Below, one piece after another: positions 50,875-64,000 of a DNA stretch of 64,000 bases (the stretch's first letter is position 1; every line of letters starts with the position of its first letter). Both the position numbers and the translations under genes were made by a program. The stretch is from Shewanella livingstonensis (GTDB lineage: Bacteria > Pseudomonadota > Gammaproteobacteria > Enterobacterales > Shewanellaceae): NCBI RefSeq assembly GCF_003855395.1, contig NZ_CP034015.1, positions 563,501 through 627,500 of the forward strand, in the 5' to 3' direction. The notes beneath the pieces are model-generated. The model was given only the letters and a program-made list of their open reading frames with translations, was not told the origin of the DNA and did not search any database.

Positions 50875-53595
50875 ATGTTAGGCAAACTACTGACAAAAGT
50901 ATTCGGAAGTCGCAACGACCGCACCCTGAAAAACCTTGGAAAAATTGTTACTCAAATTAATGCATTAGAAGCTGATTACGAAAAGCTTTCTGATCAAGAA
51001 CTTAAAGCTAAAACAGCAGAGTTCAGAGCACGTCTAGAAAATGGCGAAACCCTAGATAACATCATGGCAGAAGCATTTGCTGTAGTACGTGAGGCATCAA
51101 AGCGTGTCTTTGACATGCGTCCATTTGATGTTCAATTACTTGGTGGCATGGTACTAGACAGCAATCGTATTGCTGAAATGCGAACCGGTGAAGGTAAAAC
51201 TCTAACGGCAACTTTACCCGCATATCTTAACGGCATAACGGGTAAAGGCGTTCACGTTATTACTGTGAACGATTACCTAGCAACGCGTGATGCAGAGAAC
51301 AACCGTCCACTATTTGAGTTCTTAGGATTAAGCGTTGGCATTAACATTGCTGGTTTAGGTTCATTCGAAAAGAAAGAGGCCTATAACGCAGATATTACCT
51401 ATGGCACCAATAATGAATTTGGTTTTGATTATCTTCGCGATAACATGGCGTTTTCTCCACAAGAGCGCGTTCAACGACCATTGCACTATGCCCTTATTGA
51501 TGAAGTTGACTCAATTTTAATTGATGAAGCACGTACACCTTTGATTATTTCCGGTGCTGCTGAAGACAGCTCTGAGCTGTACGCTAAAATCAATTTATTA
51601 ATCCCAAGTCTAATTCCACAAGATAAAGAAGACACCGAAGACTATGTCGGCGAAGGTGATTACAGTATTGACGAAAAGGGTAAGCAGGTTCATTTAACTG
51701 AACGTGGTCAAGAGAAAGTTGAACTACTTTTAATTGAAAAAGGCATGTTAGCAGAAGGTGACTCGCTTTATTCTGCTACCAATATTTCTTTACTGCACCA
51801 TGTTCATGCTGCACTGCGCGCACATACCTTATTTGAAAAAGATATCGACTATATTGTCAAAGATGATGAAGTCATTATTGTTGATGAACATACTGGCCGT
51901 ACCATGCCTGGTCGTCGTTGGTCTGAAGGCTTGCATCAAGCTGTTGAAGCCAAAGAAGGCGCTAAAATTCAGAACGAAAACCAAACACTAGCTTCAATTA
52001 CTTTCCAAAACTACTTCAGACAGTATGAAAAGCTTGCTGGCATGACAGGTACTGCAGATACTGAAGCATTCGAATTTCAACATATCTATGGTTTAGATAC
52101 CGTTGTTGTTCCTACAAACCGCCCAATGGTACGTAATGATATGGCTGATTTGGTCTATCTAACTGCACCAGAGAAATATGCCGCTATCATTAAAGATATC
52201 GAAGGTTGCCGTGAACGTGGCCAACCTGTACTGGTCGGTACGGTATCTATTGAGCAATCAGAGCTGCTCAATTCATTATTGAAAAAAGCTAATATTCCAC
52301 ATAGTGTGTTAAACGCTAAGTTTCATGAAAAAGAAGCCGAGATTGTTGCTCAGGCCGGCAGTTTAGGTGCAGTGACTATTGCAACCAACATGGCAGGTCG
52401 TGGTACAGATATCGTATTAGGCGGTAACTGGAACATGGAAATTGAAGCGCTAGATAATCCAACAGCAGATCAGAAAGCTAAAATTAAAGCTGATTGGCAA
52501 ATACGTCATAATGAAGTGCTTGCAGCGGGTGGTTTACACATCTTAGGTACAGAACGTCACGAATCTCGTCGTATTGATAATCAGTTACGAGGCCGTGCTG
52601 GTCGTCAAGGAGATGCAGGCTCTTCACGTTTCTACTTGTCGATGGAAGACAGTTTAATGCGTATTTTCGCATCTGACCGTGTATCTGGCATGATGAAAAA
52701 GCTCGGTATGGAAGAGGGTGAGGCTATCGAGCATCCTTGGGTATCCCGTGCGATTGAAAATGCACAACGTAAAGTAGAAGCGCGTAACTTTGATATTCGT
52801 AAGCAATTGCTTGAATACGATGATGTCGCTAACGATCAACGCCAAGTCGTTTATGCACAGCGTAATGAGTTAATGGATGCTGAAAGTATTCAAGATACTA
52901 TTCAGAATATTGAACAAGATGTCATTAGTGGAATTGTTGATCAATATATTCCACCTCAGTCACTTGAAGAGCTCTGGGATGTTACTGGCCTTGAACAGCG
53001 TCTTGGTAATGAATTTGGTTTAAAGCTAACGATTCAAGAATGGTTAGATAAAGATGATAATCTGCATGAAGAAACGTTGCGTGAACGTATTCTAATGTCA
53101 TGGACTGAATCATATAAAGCTAAAGAAGAAATGGTTGGTGCGCAAGTATTACGTCAATTCGAAAAAGCGGTAATGCTACAAACACTTGACGGACTATGGA
53201 AAGAGCACTTAGCTGCAATGGATCATCTGCGCCAAGGTATCCATTTGCGTGGTTATGCACAGAAAAATCCAAAGCAAGAATATAAGCGTGAATCGTTTGA
53301 GCTATTTCAGCAACTGCTTGAAACACTAAAGCATGATGTCATCAGTGTGCTATCTAAAGTGCAAATACAAGCCCAGTCTGATGTAGACGAAATGGAACAA
53401 CGTCGCCGTGAAGAGGACGAAAAGATCAAACTTGCTTATCAGCACGCATCGGCAGAAGTCCTAGGTAGTGAAGATGAACAACCTATCAAAGCGCCTCAAA
53501 CCGTGATCCGTGAAGGTGAGAAGGTTGGCCGTAACGATCCATGTCCATGTGGTTCTGGTCAAAAGTACAAACAATGTCACGGTAAACTCAGTTAA
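50875..53595 (+). CDS. secA: Preprotein translocase ATPase SecA
   Basis: A 906-aa motor that drives proteins through SecYEG. Walker A in [23 protein letters not shown]-like [46 protein letters not shown] in the second nucleotide-binding fold, a preprotein cross-linking and helical scaffold region, and the C-terminal zinc (SEC-C) motif [20 protein letters not shown] at 50866 is in frame, but ATG at 50875 gives the family start [16 protein letters not shown]. No secM gene lies upstream, so the SecM arrest control known from E. coli is absent here. Confidence 0.98.
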   Translation: MLGKLLTKVFGSRNDRTLKNLGKIVTQINALEADYEKLSDQELKAKTAEFRARLENGETLDNIMAEAFAVVREASKRVFDMRPFDVQLLGGMVLDSNRIAEMRTGEGKTLTATLPAYLNGITGKGVHVITVNDYLATRDAENNRPLFEFLGLSVGINIAGLGSFEKKEAYNADITYGTNNEFGFDYLRDNMAFSPQERVQRPLHYALIDEVDSILIDEARTPLIISGAAEDSSELYAKINLLIPSLIPQDKEDTEDYVGEGDYSIDEKGKQVHLTERGQEKVELLLIEKGMLAEGDSLYSATNISLLHHVHAALRAHTLFEKDIDYIVKDDEVIIVDEHTGRTMPGRRWSEGLHQAVEAKEGAKIQNENQTLASITFQNYFRQYEKLAGMTGTADTEAFEFQHIYGLDTVVVPTNRPMVRNDMADLVYLTAPEKYAAIIKDIEGCRERGQPVLVGTVSIEQSELLNSLLKKANIPHSVLNAKFHEKEAEIVAQAGSLGAVTIATNMAGRGTDIVLGGNWNMEIEALDNPTADQKAKIKADWQIRHNEVLAAGGLHILGTERHESRRIDNQLRGRAGRQGDAGSSRFYLSMEDSLMRIFASDRVSGMMKKLGMEEGEAIEHPWVSRAIENAQRKVEARNFDIRKQLLEYDDVANDQRQVVYAQRNELMDAESIQDTIQNIEQDVISGIVDQYIPPQSLEELWDVTGLEQRLGNEFGLKLTIQEWLDKDDNLHEETLRERILMSWTESYKAKEEMVGAQVLRQFEKAVMLQTLDGLWKEHLAAMDHLRQGIHLRGYAQKNPKQEYKRESFELFQQLLETLKHDVISVLSKVQIQAQSDVDEMEQRRREEDEKIKLAYQHASAEVLGSEDEQPIKAPQTVIREGEKVGRNDPCPCGSGQKYKQCHGKLS

Positions 53596-53621
53596 TCCTC
53601 AATATATTATTGATGTTAGCT

Positions 53622-53653
53622 AAAAAAGGTAGCGATTATTCGCTACCTTTTTT
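53622..53653 (+). terminator. Terminator of secA
   Basis: AAAAAAGGTAGCG-ATTATT-CGCTACCTTTTTT, a perfect 13-bp stem and T-run, 27 bp after the secA stop. Confidence 0.93.
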
Positions 53654-53777
53654 GTTTCTGCCATTCCAAAAGTGATTGATAAATTGACCTATTGTGGATA
53701 ACTTTGGGGGTAAATGGTGGGTATCATGTTGTTAAGTCGATAAATGAATAAAAGATCATTTTTTTGCACAAAAGCGC

Positions 53778-53805
53778 TTGCACTAAATCTTAAGCTGCCT
53801 ATAAT
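53778..53805 (+). promoter_or_regulatory. rrn P1 promoter (first operon)
   Basis: TTGCAC (53778-53783), 16-base spacer, TATAAT (53800-53805), then GCGCATCC. The GC-rich discriminator is typical of stringently controlled rrn P1. The same promoter recurs at 63253-63280. Confidence 0.85.
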
Positions 53806-53909
53806 GCGCATCCACTGACACGGCATACAGCGAAAGCGAAAACCGGTTAGGGTTATCACCGACCACTTAGTGGTGTTGATAACCGGCAAAAAGAAGTTTG
53901 AAAAAACAC

Positions 53910-53937
53910 TTGACGCCACAAAGGGAATGCGTAGAAT
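53910..53937 (+). promoter_or_regulatory. rrn P2 promoter (first operon)
   Basis: TTGACG (53910-53915), 16-base spacer, TAGAAT (53932-53937), about 130 bp after P1. It matches the second operon at 63386-63413. Confidence 0.8.
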
Positions 53938-53972
53938 ACGCACCCCAAGCCAACGACCTAGCGTCTTATGGC

Positions 53973-54006
53973 GATGTCTGAAAAATCGACATCACGCTCT
54001 TTAACA
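53973..54006 (+). promoter_or_regulatory. rrn antitermination site: boxB-like stem and boxA
   Basis: GATGTC/GACATC (53973-53993) forms a stem with a 9-base loop, directly followed by boxA GCTCTTTAACA (53996-54006), the binding site of NusB/S10 for rRNA antitermination. Confidence 0.8.
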
Positions 54007-54225
54007 ATTTATCAAGTAATCTGTGTGGACATTCACAGGTATTGAGTTATTCGAAATTGTCTTCTGTTCTTCGGAATGTTGGCAATCAAAAAATTTAAAC
54101 TCAATGCAACGATGAGTGTTCATAGTAATATGTACAAACGTTATCTAGGTTCTTCGGGATTTAGAAAACAAAATCAGAATTCATTGAGCCGATACATTCT
54201 TAAGGGGATGTGTCAAAAGAACTTT

Positions 54226-55767
<1,542 letters not shown>

Positions 55768-55982
55768 CCTATACGACTAACTCAATACCTAAAGTGCAGC
55801 GATGCATGTGAGTGTTCACACAGATTACTTGATAGAAGAAAGAGAAAGATATCGAAAGGTATTTTTGAGGATTTTGATTGTTAATCAAGGCGCTTGAGAA
55901 GAGAGGAAGGATGTGTAGTTCACTACATGACGACCGAGCGACGAAAGCAACGCTGAGTAACAGTTAAAAGACCAAAAAGAAT

Positions 55983-56059
<77 letters not shown>

Positions 56060-56209
56060 AATCTTCATTTTATCTGCGTTAATTAAATACTCGTTTAGAC
56101 TCTTGTAATAAGAGAGGAAACGTCGCATTGAATTAACTTGCTAAAGTTCGATTTGGGTTCGCCAATCTTATGATTGGATACTTGATATTTATCTCAACTG
56201 CATGTAAAT

Positions 56210-56285
56210 GGGGCTATAGCTCAGCTGGGAGAGCGCCTGCCTTGCACGCAGGAGGTCTGCGGTTCGATCCCGCATAGCTCCACCA
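56210..56285 (+). tRNA. alaT: tRNA-Ala (TGC)
   Basis: 76 nt from GGGGCTATAGC to CCA, with anticodon TGC in the loop CTTGCACG and acceptor stem GGGGCTA / TAGCTCC (one G-T pair). It lies 150 bp after tRNA-Ile in the rRNA spacer, the standard Ile-Ala pair. Confidence 0.97.
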
Positions 56286-56648
56286 TTTACACTTATCTTG
56301 ATAGATAAGCATATGCATTGGTCAGAGATGCCAAAGATAAACGAAATTTTATCTTTGGCTTTTTTTAGCCCGCTCTTTAACAATTTGGAAAGCTGATAGT
56401 ACTAACTAAAGGCGCATGGATGATGATTCGTTGTCATTCGTGTGATTATGTTAGTGCGAAAAACGTTAATGCGAAAGCATTAACACTTGAGTTCTCAACA
56501 CACTGTTTAAGTGTCTTGAATATTCTAAAAGACTAAGGCGAGTCCACTTCCTGGTCGGGAGTGAGACAAGTAAAAACCAGCTGGTCATGATATGACCCAG
56601 AGCTCTTCTCTTGTTAATTCAAGGGTGTGAAACTCATTTGGGTTGTAT
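56286..56648 (+). other. tRNA-Ala to 23S spacer with boxA and processing stem
   Basis: 363 bp. BoxA GCTCTTTAACA is at 56372-56382. GGGTTGTATGGTTAAG (56640-56655) is perfectly complementary to CTTAACCATACAACCC (59545-59560), giving the RNase III stem around the 23S rRNA, extended imperfectly on its outer side. Confidence 0.85.
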
Positions 56649-59552
<2,904 letters not shown>

Positions 59553-59698
59553 TACAACCCAGATGGGTTTTACTGACCTTAGTGTTAGAATGAAGCGCTT
59601 AAACGGTGTGAAGAGACTCAAAGTAAGATAGAAGCAATCAGCTTTCCGAATTATTATTTAATGCCTAATGAAGAGTTAGTGTGTTAGATATGCAAATT

Positions 59699-59816
59699 TG
59701 TCTGGAAACCATAGAGCTGTGGCACCACCTGATCCCATTCCGAACTCAGAAGTGAAACACAGTATCGCCGATGGTAGTGTGGGGTCTCCCCATGCGAGAG
59801 TAGGTCATTTCCAGGC
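59699..59816 (+). rRNA. rrf: 5S ribosomal RNA, copy 1
   Basis: 118 nt from TGTCTGGAAACC to CCAGGC, with the conserved internal CCGAACTCAGAAGTGAAAC and GATGGTAGTGTGGGGTCTCCCC. It pairs TGTCTGG with CCAGGC as the terminal helix. Almost identical to copy 2. Confidence 0.95.
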
Positions 59817-59846
59817 GCCTAATAAGCTCAAGTAGTAGATAGTTTT

Positions 59847-59922
<76 letters not shown>

Positions 59923-59956
59923 AGAATAATCTAGTGTAATGTCCTAGAAAAAAGTT

Positions 59957-60074
59957 TGTCTGGAAACCATAGAGCTGTGGCACCACCTGATCCCATTCCG
60001 AACTCAGAAGTGAAACACAGTATCGCCGATGGTAGTGTGGGGTCTCCCCATGCGAGAGTAGGTCATTTCCAGGC
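59957..60074 (+). rRNA. rrf: 5S ribosomal RNA, copy 2
   Basis: 118 nt, the same sequence as copy 1 as far as I can read, from TGTCTGG to CCAGGC. It ends 30 bp before the operon terminator. Two 5S genes flanking tRNA-Thr is the E. coli rrnD layout. Confidence 0.95.
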
Positions 60075-60103
60075 GCATAATTGACTTGCAAGAGTCGTAA
60101 AAC

Positions 60104-60131
60104 AGCCCGCTATTATATAGCGGGCTTTTTT
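60104..60131 (+). terminator. rrn operon terminator
   Basis: AGCCCGCTAT-TAT-ATAGCGGGCTTTTTT, a perfect 10-bp stem and T-run after the second 5S. Decayed versions of this hairpin recur downstream. Confidence 0.94.
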
Positions 60132-60160
60132 ACGTCTGTAATTTAAGCATATTGAAACAT

Positions 60161-61200
60161 GGCTATGTTCCATAATACTGTTGTCTACCGTAAGCGGACA
60201 ACAGTATTTGCCGTTTATTTAGCTTTGCGCTGCTTTCCTTAAACCAAGCGAGATAATTCGATAAATATTTTGTAGCTACTCCCTTCATACTTCCGTTTAC
60301 CCAGGCTTTAAAATTCGCTATTGCACCATTGACAGTCTGAATGTGATAAATATTATCCATCACTCTGATTTTCCCATTTATCAATCGCTTATGGTCACAG
60401 TGCTTTAGTTTGGCTATCTTCACATATGCCCATGCACCATCGCTGCAAAGCACTGAATTTTCTTCAATGTTTTCAGTAAGATTAATGGATATTTCTGAAG
60501 ACGTATCAGCAGATAAAATTGGCGCTATCATGTGTTTACTGCGGTCAATGGAAAGAAGCACCGCAACTTGGCCTTCTTTAGTACGTTTATCAATATCACC
60601 ACCGCGCTTTCTGGCTTTTTGACCTGAACCGAGTGTTTTATTACCTTTTTCAGAATAGGCAAGAAAGAATTCATCAACCTCGATAATGCCCGATAGTTTG
60701 TCATCATTTTTCCCTGCCTGAGCCTGAAGAAATCGATGTCGCCATAAAAAGGCTGTTTTAAGATTAATACCACAGACTCTAGCCGCCTGCCTCAGCGTTA
60801 ACCGCAACGCCATACAGTGGGCATACTCGACCCAAATGCAGCTCTTATGCAGCCTAGCTAGCGGGGTATTAGTCTTGTTGTTAAACGTTTTACTGCAGCT
60901 ATTGCAGCGATATCGTTGTACTCCACCTGCTTTCCCCCACTTTTTGAACTGGCTTGAATCGCAGTGTGGACACTGCGATTTTGAATCAAAAAGTGGTTGG
61001 AACAGCTCATCTATAGGGATTTCGGTATCTAATGCTTGAATTGACTGGTGAACTACCTCTCTCTGAGCTGGAGTCATAAAGATAAGTGCTTTTGTTATCT
61101 GGTTAAGTTTACTCACAAATAATTTTGCTTTCATTTCCTTTACCCTCAATCAGTTAGCTTCACTCATTAAGTATAGACAACATTTACCTACAACAGCGCC
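60161..61200 (-). mobile_element. IS1595-family insertion sequence, 1040 bp, with 8-bp target duplication
   Basis: Both flanks carry TGAAACAT (60153-60160 and 61201-61208), the expected 8-bp duplication. The ends GGCTATGTT...TTGTCTA and, reversed, GGCGCTGTT...TTGTCTA form 27-bp imperfect inverted repeats with 18 matches. Inside is one transposase gene on the minus strand. The intact duplication suggests a not very old insertion. The target is the region just after the rrn terminator. Confidence 0.88.
60163..61134 (-). CDS. IS1595-family (ISXO2-like) transposase
   Basis: A 323-aa transposase with an N-terminal zinc ribbon (C55, C58, C77, C80 in CPHCDSSQF...RYRCNSC) and a catalytic ISXO2-like domain. 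Likely DDN(K) residues are D154 (IIEVDEFF), D232 (CSDGAWA) and N269 to K276 (TVNGAIANFK). ATG at 61134 has AAAGGA directly upstream; a TTG further up is rejected. The TAG stop lies at bases 3-5 inside the left inverted repeat, which is compact but normal for this size of element. No frameshift, so it may be active. Confidence 0.92.
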   Translation of the reverse strand: MKAKLFVSKLNQITKALIFMTPAQREVVHQSIQALDTEIPIDELFQPLFDSKSQCPHCDSSQFKKWGKAGGVQRYRCNSCSKTFNNKTNTPLARLHKSCIWVEYAHCMALRLTLRQAARVCGINLKTAFLWRHRFLQAQAGKNDDKLSGIIEVDEFFLAYSEKGNKTLGSGQKARKRGGDIDKRTKEGQVAVLLSIDRSKHMIAPILSADTSSEISINLTENIEENSVLCSDGAWAYVKIAKLKHCDHKRLINGKIRVMDNIYHIQTVNGAIANFKAWVNGSMKGVATKYLSNYLAWFKESSAKLNKRQILLSAYGRQQYYGT

Positions 61201-61249
61201 TGAAACATAGATGATTCCAACCAGTGCAAACTAGATTGAAATATGACTG

Positions 61250-61379
61250 CAGTGTGGCCGTTCTGCCCATGCGTCTCTTACGAAGATAAAAAAGTAGATC
61301 ATTTCTAGGCGCCTAATTGACTTGCTCGCGTTGTGAAACATGTTGTTATTACATAACGAACTTTTTAAGTCTGTAATTT
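61250..61379 (+). pseudogene. Decayed 5S 3' part plus rrn terminator, relic A
   Basis: The stretch GTGTGG...CCCATGCG...AGTAGATCATTTCTAGGCG...TTGACTTGC...CTTTTTAAGTCTGTAATTT follows the order of the intact 5S end and terminator region (59790-60144: GTGTGG, CCCATGCG, AGTAGGTCATTTCCAGGCG, TTGACTTGC, CTTTTTTACGTCTGTAATTT). It has many substitutions and small insertions, so it cannot act as 5S or as a good terminator. Confidence 0.75.
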
Positions 61380-61404
61380 GAGGCAATAAACTGCGTGAAA
61401 ACAT

Positions 61405-61590
61405 GACTGGCAGTGCGAGCCATTAATACATGCGCCCCTTCGAGATAAAAAACGTATGATACATCCTGGAGAATAAACACTTCGTTTATTTATGTTAGTA
61501 GTAGATTATTTCAAGGTGTATAACAGACTTGGAATAGTCATGAAACTGCCCGTTATTATCGAGTTGTTTATTAGTTATGTGTAAATTTAC
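61405..61590 (+). pseudogene. Decayed 5S 3' part plus terminator, relic B
   Basis: CATGACTGGCAGTGCG...ATGCGCC...GAGATAAAAAACG aligns with relic A, and GTAGATTATTTCAAGGTGTATAACAGACTTGG...CATGAAACTGCCCGTTATTATCG (61501-61560) aligns with the intact 5S end and terminator (60057-60120). It is more decayed than relic A and interrupted by roughly 40 extra bases. Confidence 0.6.
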
Positions 61591-63252
61591 CTAAGTTATC
61601 ATGCTGTCATCTCTAGCGTGACGAACCTATGTATCTGTAAACAACCATGCCAAAAATCTGTGCATCAGTAACAATAAATTGAATAACCCTCTATCTTATA
61701 AAAAATAGAAGGTTTTAGTCGATAAAATCATTCTATATTGCCAATTCCTATAATTAGCGATGAAAATGAGTAAGCTTAAAAATCATTCAACATCCTACTT
61801 TAATTGAATACATTAGAATGGTCGGAGTGTTAGCTTTTGATCGCGTTATTCAGGCTAGTTCTGGCGGCATCTATTAACCAGTTAATAGAAGATAGCATTA
61901 CAGCACCAAGTTCGCTTTACTCAAGCAAGAGCATCATTTCGATAGTCATCTCTTTAAATTCGTCAATTGACCTTGAGAATTTTTACCTACATTAACTCTC
62001 AGGCACTCAGTGTACTTAGCAATAGTTCATTTCGGTAATCTATTGATAGATGAAGCCAAAAGTTAAGTAACAATATCATGACGACTTATTATGGGATAAA
62101 TTCCTGTTGTAAAGTATTTAAACCACAACCCAAAGGCTAAATACGCTGTAACCAATACTATAATTTCAATATTGATGACACTTGTGAGCGTCGATAATGT
62201 TTATCTTTATTTGCTGGATATTCTCGGTGCTACTGTTGGTATTAATTTATCGTATCAGTCATGTCTAACCGAAAGAAAATGAAATTAACGGTCTATTCTT
62301 GATAGCTAAATCATAGAGGGAAGTATTAAGTTTAATGAGCCTTGTTCATTATGAGTCTAGATAGAGAAGAGATATATGTTCAAGCATAGAAAAATTTTAG
62401 ATATTTTTCGAGTTTACCTTGCCACCCTTCTTAACAATAGCTTTCATCCTAAACTCCATATCGTATGATTCACTAATGTAGTGTGTATTTCCATTTATCT
62501 TGAATGACCATCTGTATCTGTTTATGAGGATAAATTAAAAGTTCCTCTTAAATATACTTTATTATCTAGTTTCTGAAGATATGTCCACATAATGCAAATC
62601 CTATTAAAGCTTTAATTTGTCAGCTTACCGATTAAAGATTAAATTTCGTAATCACATAGAAGAGTTTATTGCTAATAGTGCCAATTTCTCATTTTCCGTC
62701 ATTATATTCAAGTGTAGAACCGGTTAGTGCTCATTGGGAGTCTTTACTATCGAATTTATCTCTATATAGTTCGATTCGTCCCACCACAAACTTACGATTA
62801 GAGTTGAATATAGTTTTAGAGTTGGTTGTTACTATCAAAACCTATGTTACTTAATAAATTATGATGCTAACGCTTTCATTGGGAAAAATAATAAAGCCTA
62901 CTGCACCCTTATCGAGGTATATGGTCGCAATATTCAATAGTTGTCTCTGTTAATCAATTTATTTAACCAAGTAAATAACACAAAAGTGGTGCAGCTATTA
63001 TAGTTCGGAAGGCTTTCAACATGTTTTGTGATCCATTTTTCATTAGGCTTAGGCTATTCCTTTAATGTTATGATGTTTTTTTAGATAATTTTAATGAGTT
63101 AAGCTCGAGTTTTAACAGGATTATCCAATCTTAATATGGGTTAAATTCAGATTAGTTGATGCATGATTGTGGATAAACCTGTGGGTAAGGTGTTCCTAAG
63201 ATGGTGTTAAGTAGAGTATAAAAACTAATTAATAAATACGTCAAAAAAGGCC
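61591..63252. other. Non-coding region between two rrn operons
   Basis: About 1.6 kb, clearly AT-rich, with no ORF above about 61 codons that I would accept. A 60-codon open stretch at 62100-62282 with hydrophobic content (IISILMTLVSVDNVYLYLLDILG) could be a gene remnant. No repeats, tRNA or IS ends recognised beyond the relics to its left. Confidence 0.6.
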
Positions 63253-63280
63253 TTGCACAAAATCTTGTGTTGCCTATAAT
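63253..63280 (+). promoter_or_regulatory. rrn P1 promoter (second operon)
   Basis: TTGCAC (63253-63258), 16-base spacer, TATAAT (63275-63280), GCGCATCC discriminator. Same as the first operon P1. Confidence 0.85.
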
Positions 63281-63385
63281 GCGCATCCACTGACACGGCA
63301 GACAGCGAAAGCGGTCACCGAGTTGGGTTGAGTTAAGTGGTTAATAACACTGAATTCAAGGCGAAAAGAAAGTTTGAAAAAACAC

Positions 63386-63413
63386 TTGACGCCGACACGG
63401 GAAAGCGTAGAAT
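63386..63413 (+). promoter_or_regulatory. rrn P2 promoter (second operon)
   Basis: TTGACG (63386-63391), 16-base spacer, TAGAAT (63408-63413). The spacer differs slightly from the first operon. Confidence 0.8.
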
Positions 63414-63471
63414 ACGCACCCCAAGCCAACGACCTAGCGTCTTATGGCGATGTCTGAAAAATCGACATCAC

Positions 63472-63482
63472 GTTCTTTAACA
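63472..63482 (+). promoter_or_regulatory. rrn boxA (second operon)
   Basis: GTTCTTTAACA, one base different from the first operon boxA GCTCTTTAACA, after the same boxB-like stem GATGTC/GACATC. Confidence 0.75.
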
Positions 63483-63702
63483 ATCTAAACAAGAAATCTG
63501 TGTGGACATTCACAGGTATTGAGTTATTCGAAATTGTCTTCTGTTCTTCGGAATGTTGGCAATCAAAAAATTTAAACTCAATGCAACGATGAGTGTTCAT
63601 AGTAATATGTACAAACGTTATCTAGGTTCTTCGGGATTTAGAAAACAAAATCAGAATTCATTGAGCCGATACATTCTTAAGGGGATGTGTCAAAAGAACT
63701 TT

Positions 63703-64000
63703 AATTGAAGAGTTTGATCATGGCTCAGATTGAACGCTGGCGGCAGGCCTAACACATGCAAGTCGAGCGGTAACACAAGGGAGCTTGCTTCTGAGGTGAC
63801 GAGCGGCGGACGGGTGAGTAATGCCTAGGGATCTGCCCAGTCGAGGGGGATAACAGTTGGAAACGACTGCTAATACCGCATACGCCCTACGGGGGAAAGG
63901 AGGGGACCTTCGGGCCTTCCGCGATTGGATGAACCTAGGTGGGATTAGCTAGTTGGTGAGGTAATGGCTCACCAAGGCGACGATCCCTAGCTGTTCTGAG
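63703..64000 (+). rRNA. rrs: 16S ribosomal RNA, second operon, partial at window end
   Basis: First 298 nt of a second 16S gene starting AATTGAAGAGTTTGATC in the same orientation as the first, 9477 bp downstream. By eye it matches the first copy apart from T at 63790 in the V1 helix, where the first copy has C at 54313. The gene runs off the window. Confidence 0.97.

Larger units (their letters stand above)
53596..54225 (+). other. secA to rrn operon: terminator and rrn promoter region
   Basis: 630 bp. It contains the secA terminator (53622-53653), rrn P1 (53778-53805) and P2 (53910-53937), a boxB-like stem and boxA (53973-54006), and the 16S leader to 54225. The leader is nearly the same as that of the second rrn operon. 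Confidence 0.85.

Noticed and set aside
60163-60187. Possible attenuator formed by the palindrome TGAAACATGGCTATGTTCC beside the IS
   Set aside because: Explained as the junction of the target duplication and the IS end.
62100-62282. 60-codon open stretch with hydrophobic segment
   Set aside because: No convincing start or RBS and no recognised family; kept only as a hint of a remnant.
62669-62854. 61-aa ORF in the inter-operon gap
   Set aside because: No RBS, low-complexity Ser/Leu/Tyr composition typical of AT-rich chance frames.

Overview
This window reads as chromosomal DNA of a Shewanella-type gammaproteobacterium, moderately AT-rich. The evidence is the gene order (yicC / rph-pyrE / slmA-dut-coaBC / radC-rpmB-rpmG, then rarD-yigI / recQ, leuABCD, the dcw cluster and secA), the protein sequences themselves, and an rrn operon of E. 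coli rrnD type. Genus is inferred from familiarity with these proteins, not from a search.

Region 1 (1 to about 3380) is the integrase end of an integrated island that continues off the left edge. It holds a partial inovirus Gp2-like protein, two AlpA-type regulators, an unrecognised 234-aa protein and a tyrosine integrase beside the 3' end of yicC. Region 2 (3381-14913) is a conserved block found in similar order in E. coli; here folE and two paralogous secreted S9 peptidases sit between pyrE and slmA. Region 3 (14914-22449) has argA behind tandem ARG boxes, a 197-bp inverted-repeat element, rarD, yigI, recQ and a TPR membrane protein with a degenerate GGDEF-like end. Region 4 (22450-31516) has leuABCD behind a classical leader-peptide attenuator, a FadL-type porin with a CRP-like site, glpK and a small unknown gene.

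Region 5 (31517-53595) is the division and cell-wall cluster mraZ-rsmH-ftsL-ftsI-murE-murF-mraY-murD-ftsW-murG-murC-ftsQ-ftsA-ftsZ-lpxC. These genes make peptidoglycan precursors, build the divisome and commit lipid A synthesis, and many overlap by 1-14 bp, as expected for one transcription unit. It is followed by a DciA-family helicase-loader gene (opposite strand), an M23 peptidase and secA.

Region 6 (53596-64000) is a complete rrn operon (16S, tRNA-Ile, tRNA-Ala, 23S, 5S, tRNA-Thr, 5S), an IS1595-family element with an 8-bp target duplication, decayed 5S/terminator relics, about 1.6 kb without convincing genes, and the start of a second rrn operon in the same orientation.

Most of the window is ordinary housekeeping DNA and I see no firm evidence of a new system. 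The stretches most worth a second look are the island end with its unknown protein, the 5S/terminator relic array, the 197-bp inverted-repeat element, the S9 peptidase pair, and the acceptor-stem mismatch in tRNA-Ile.
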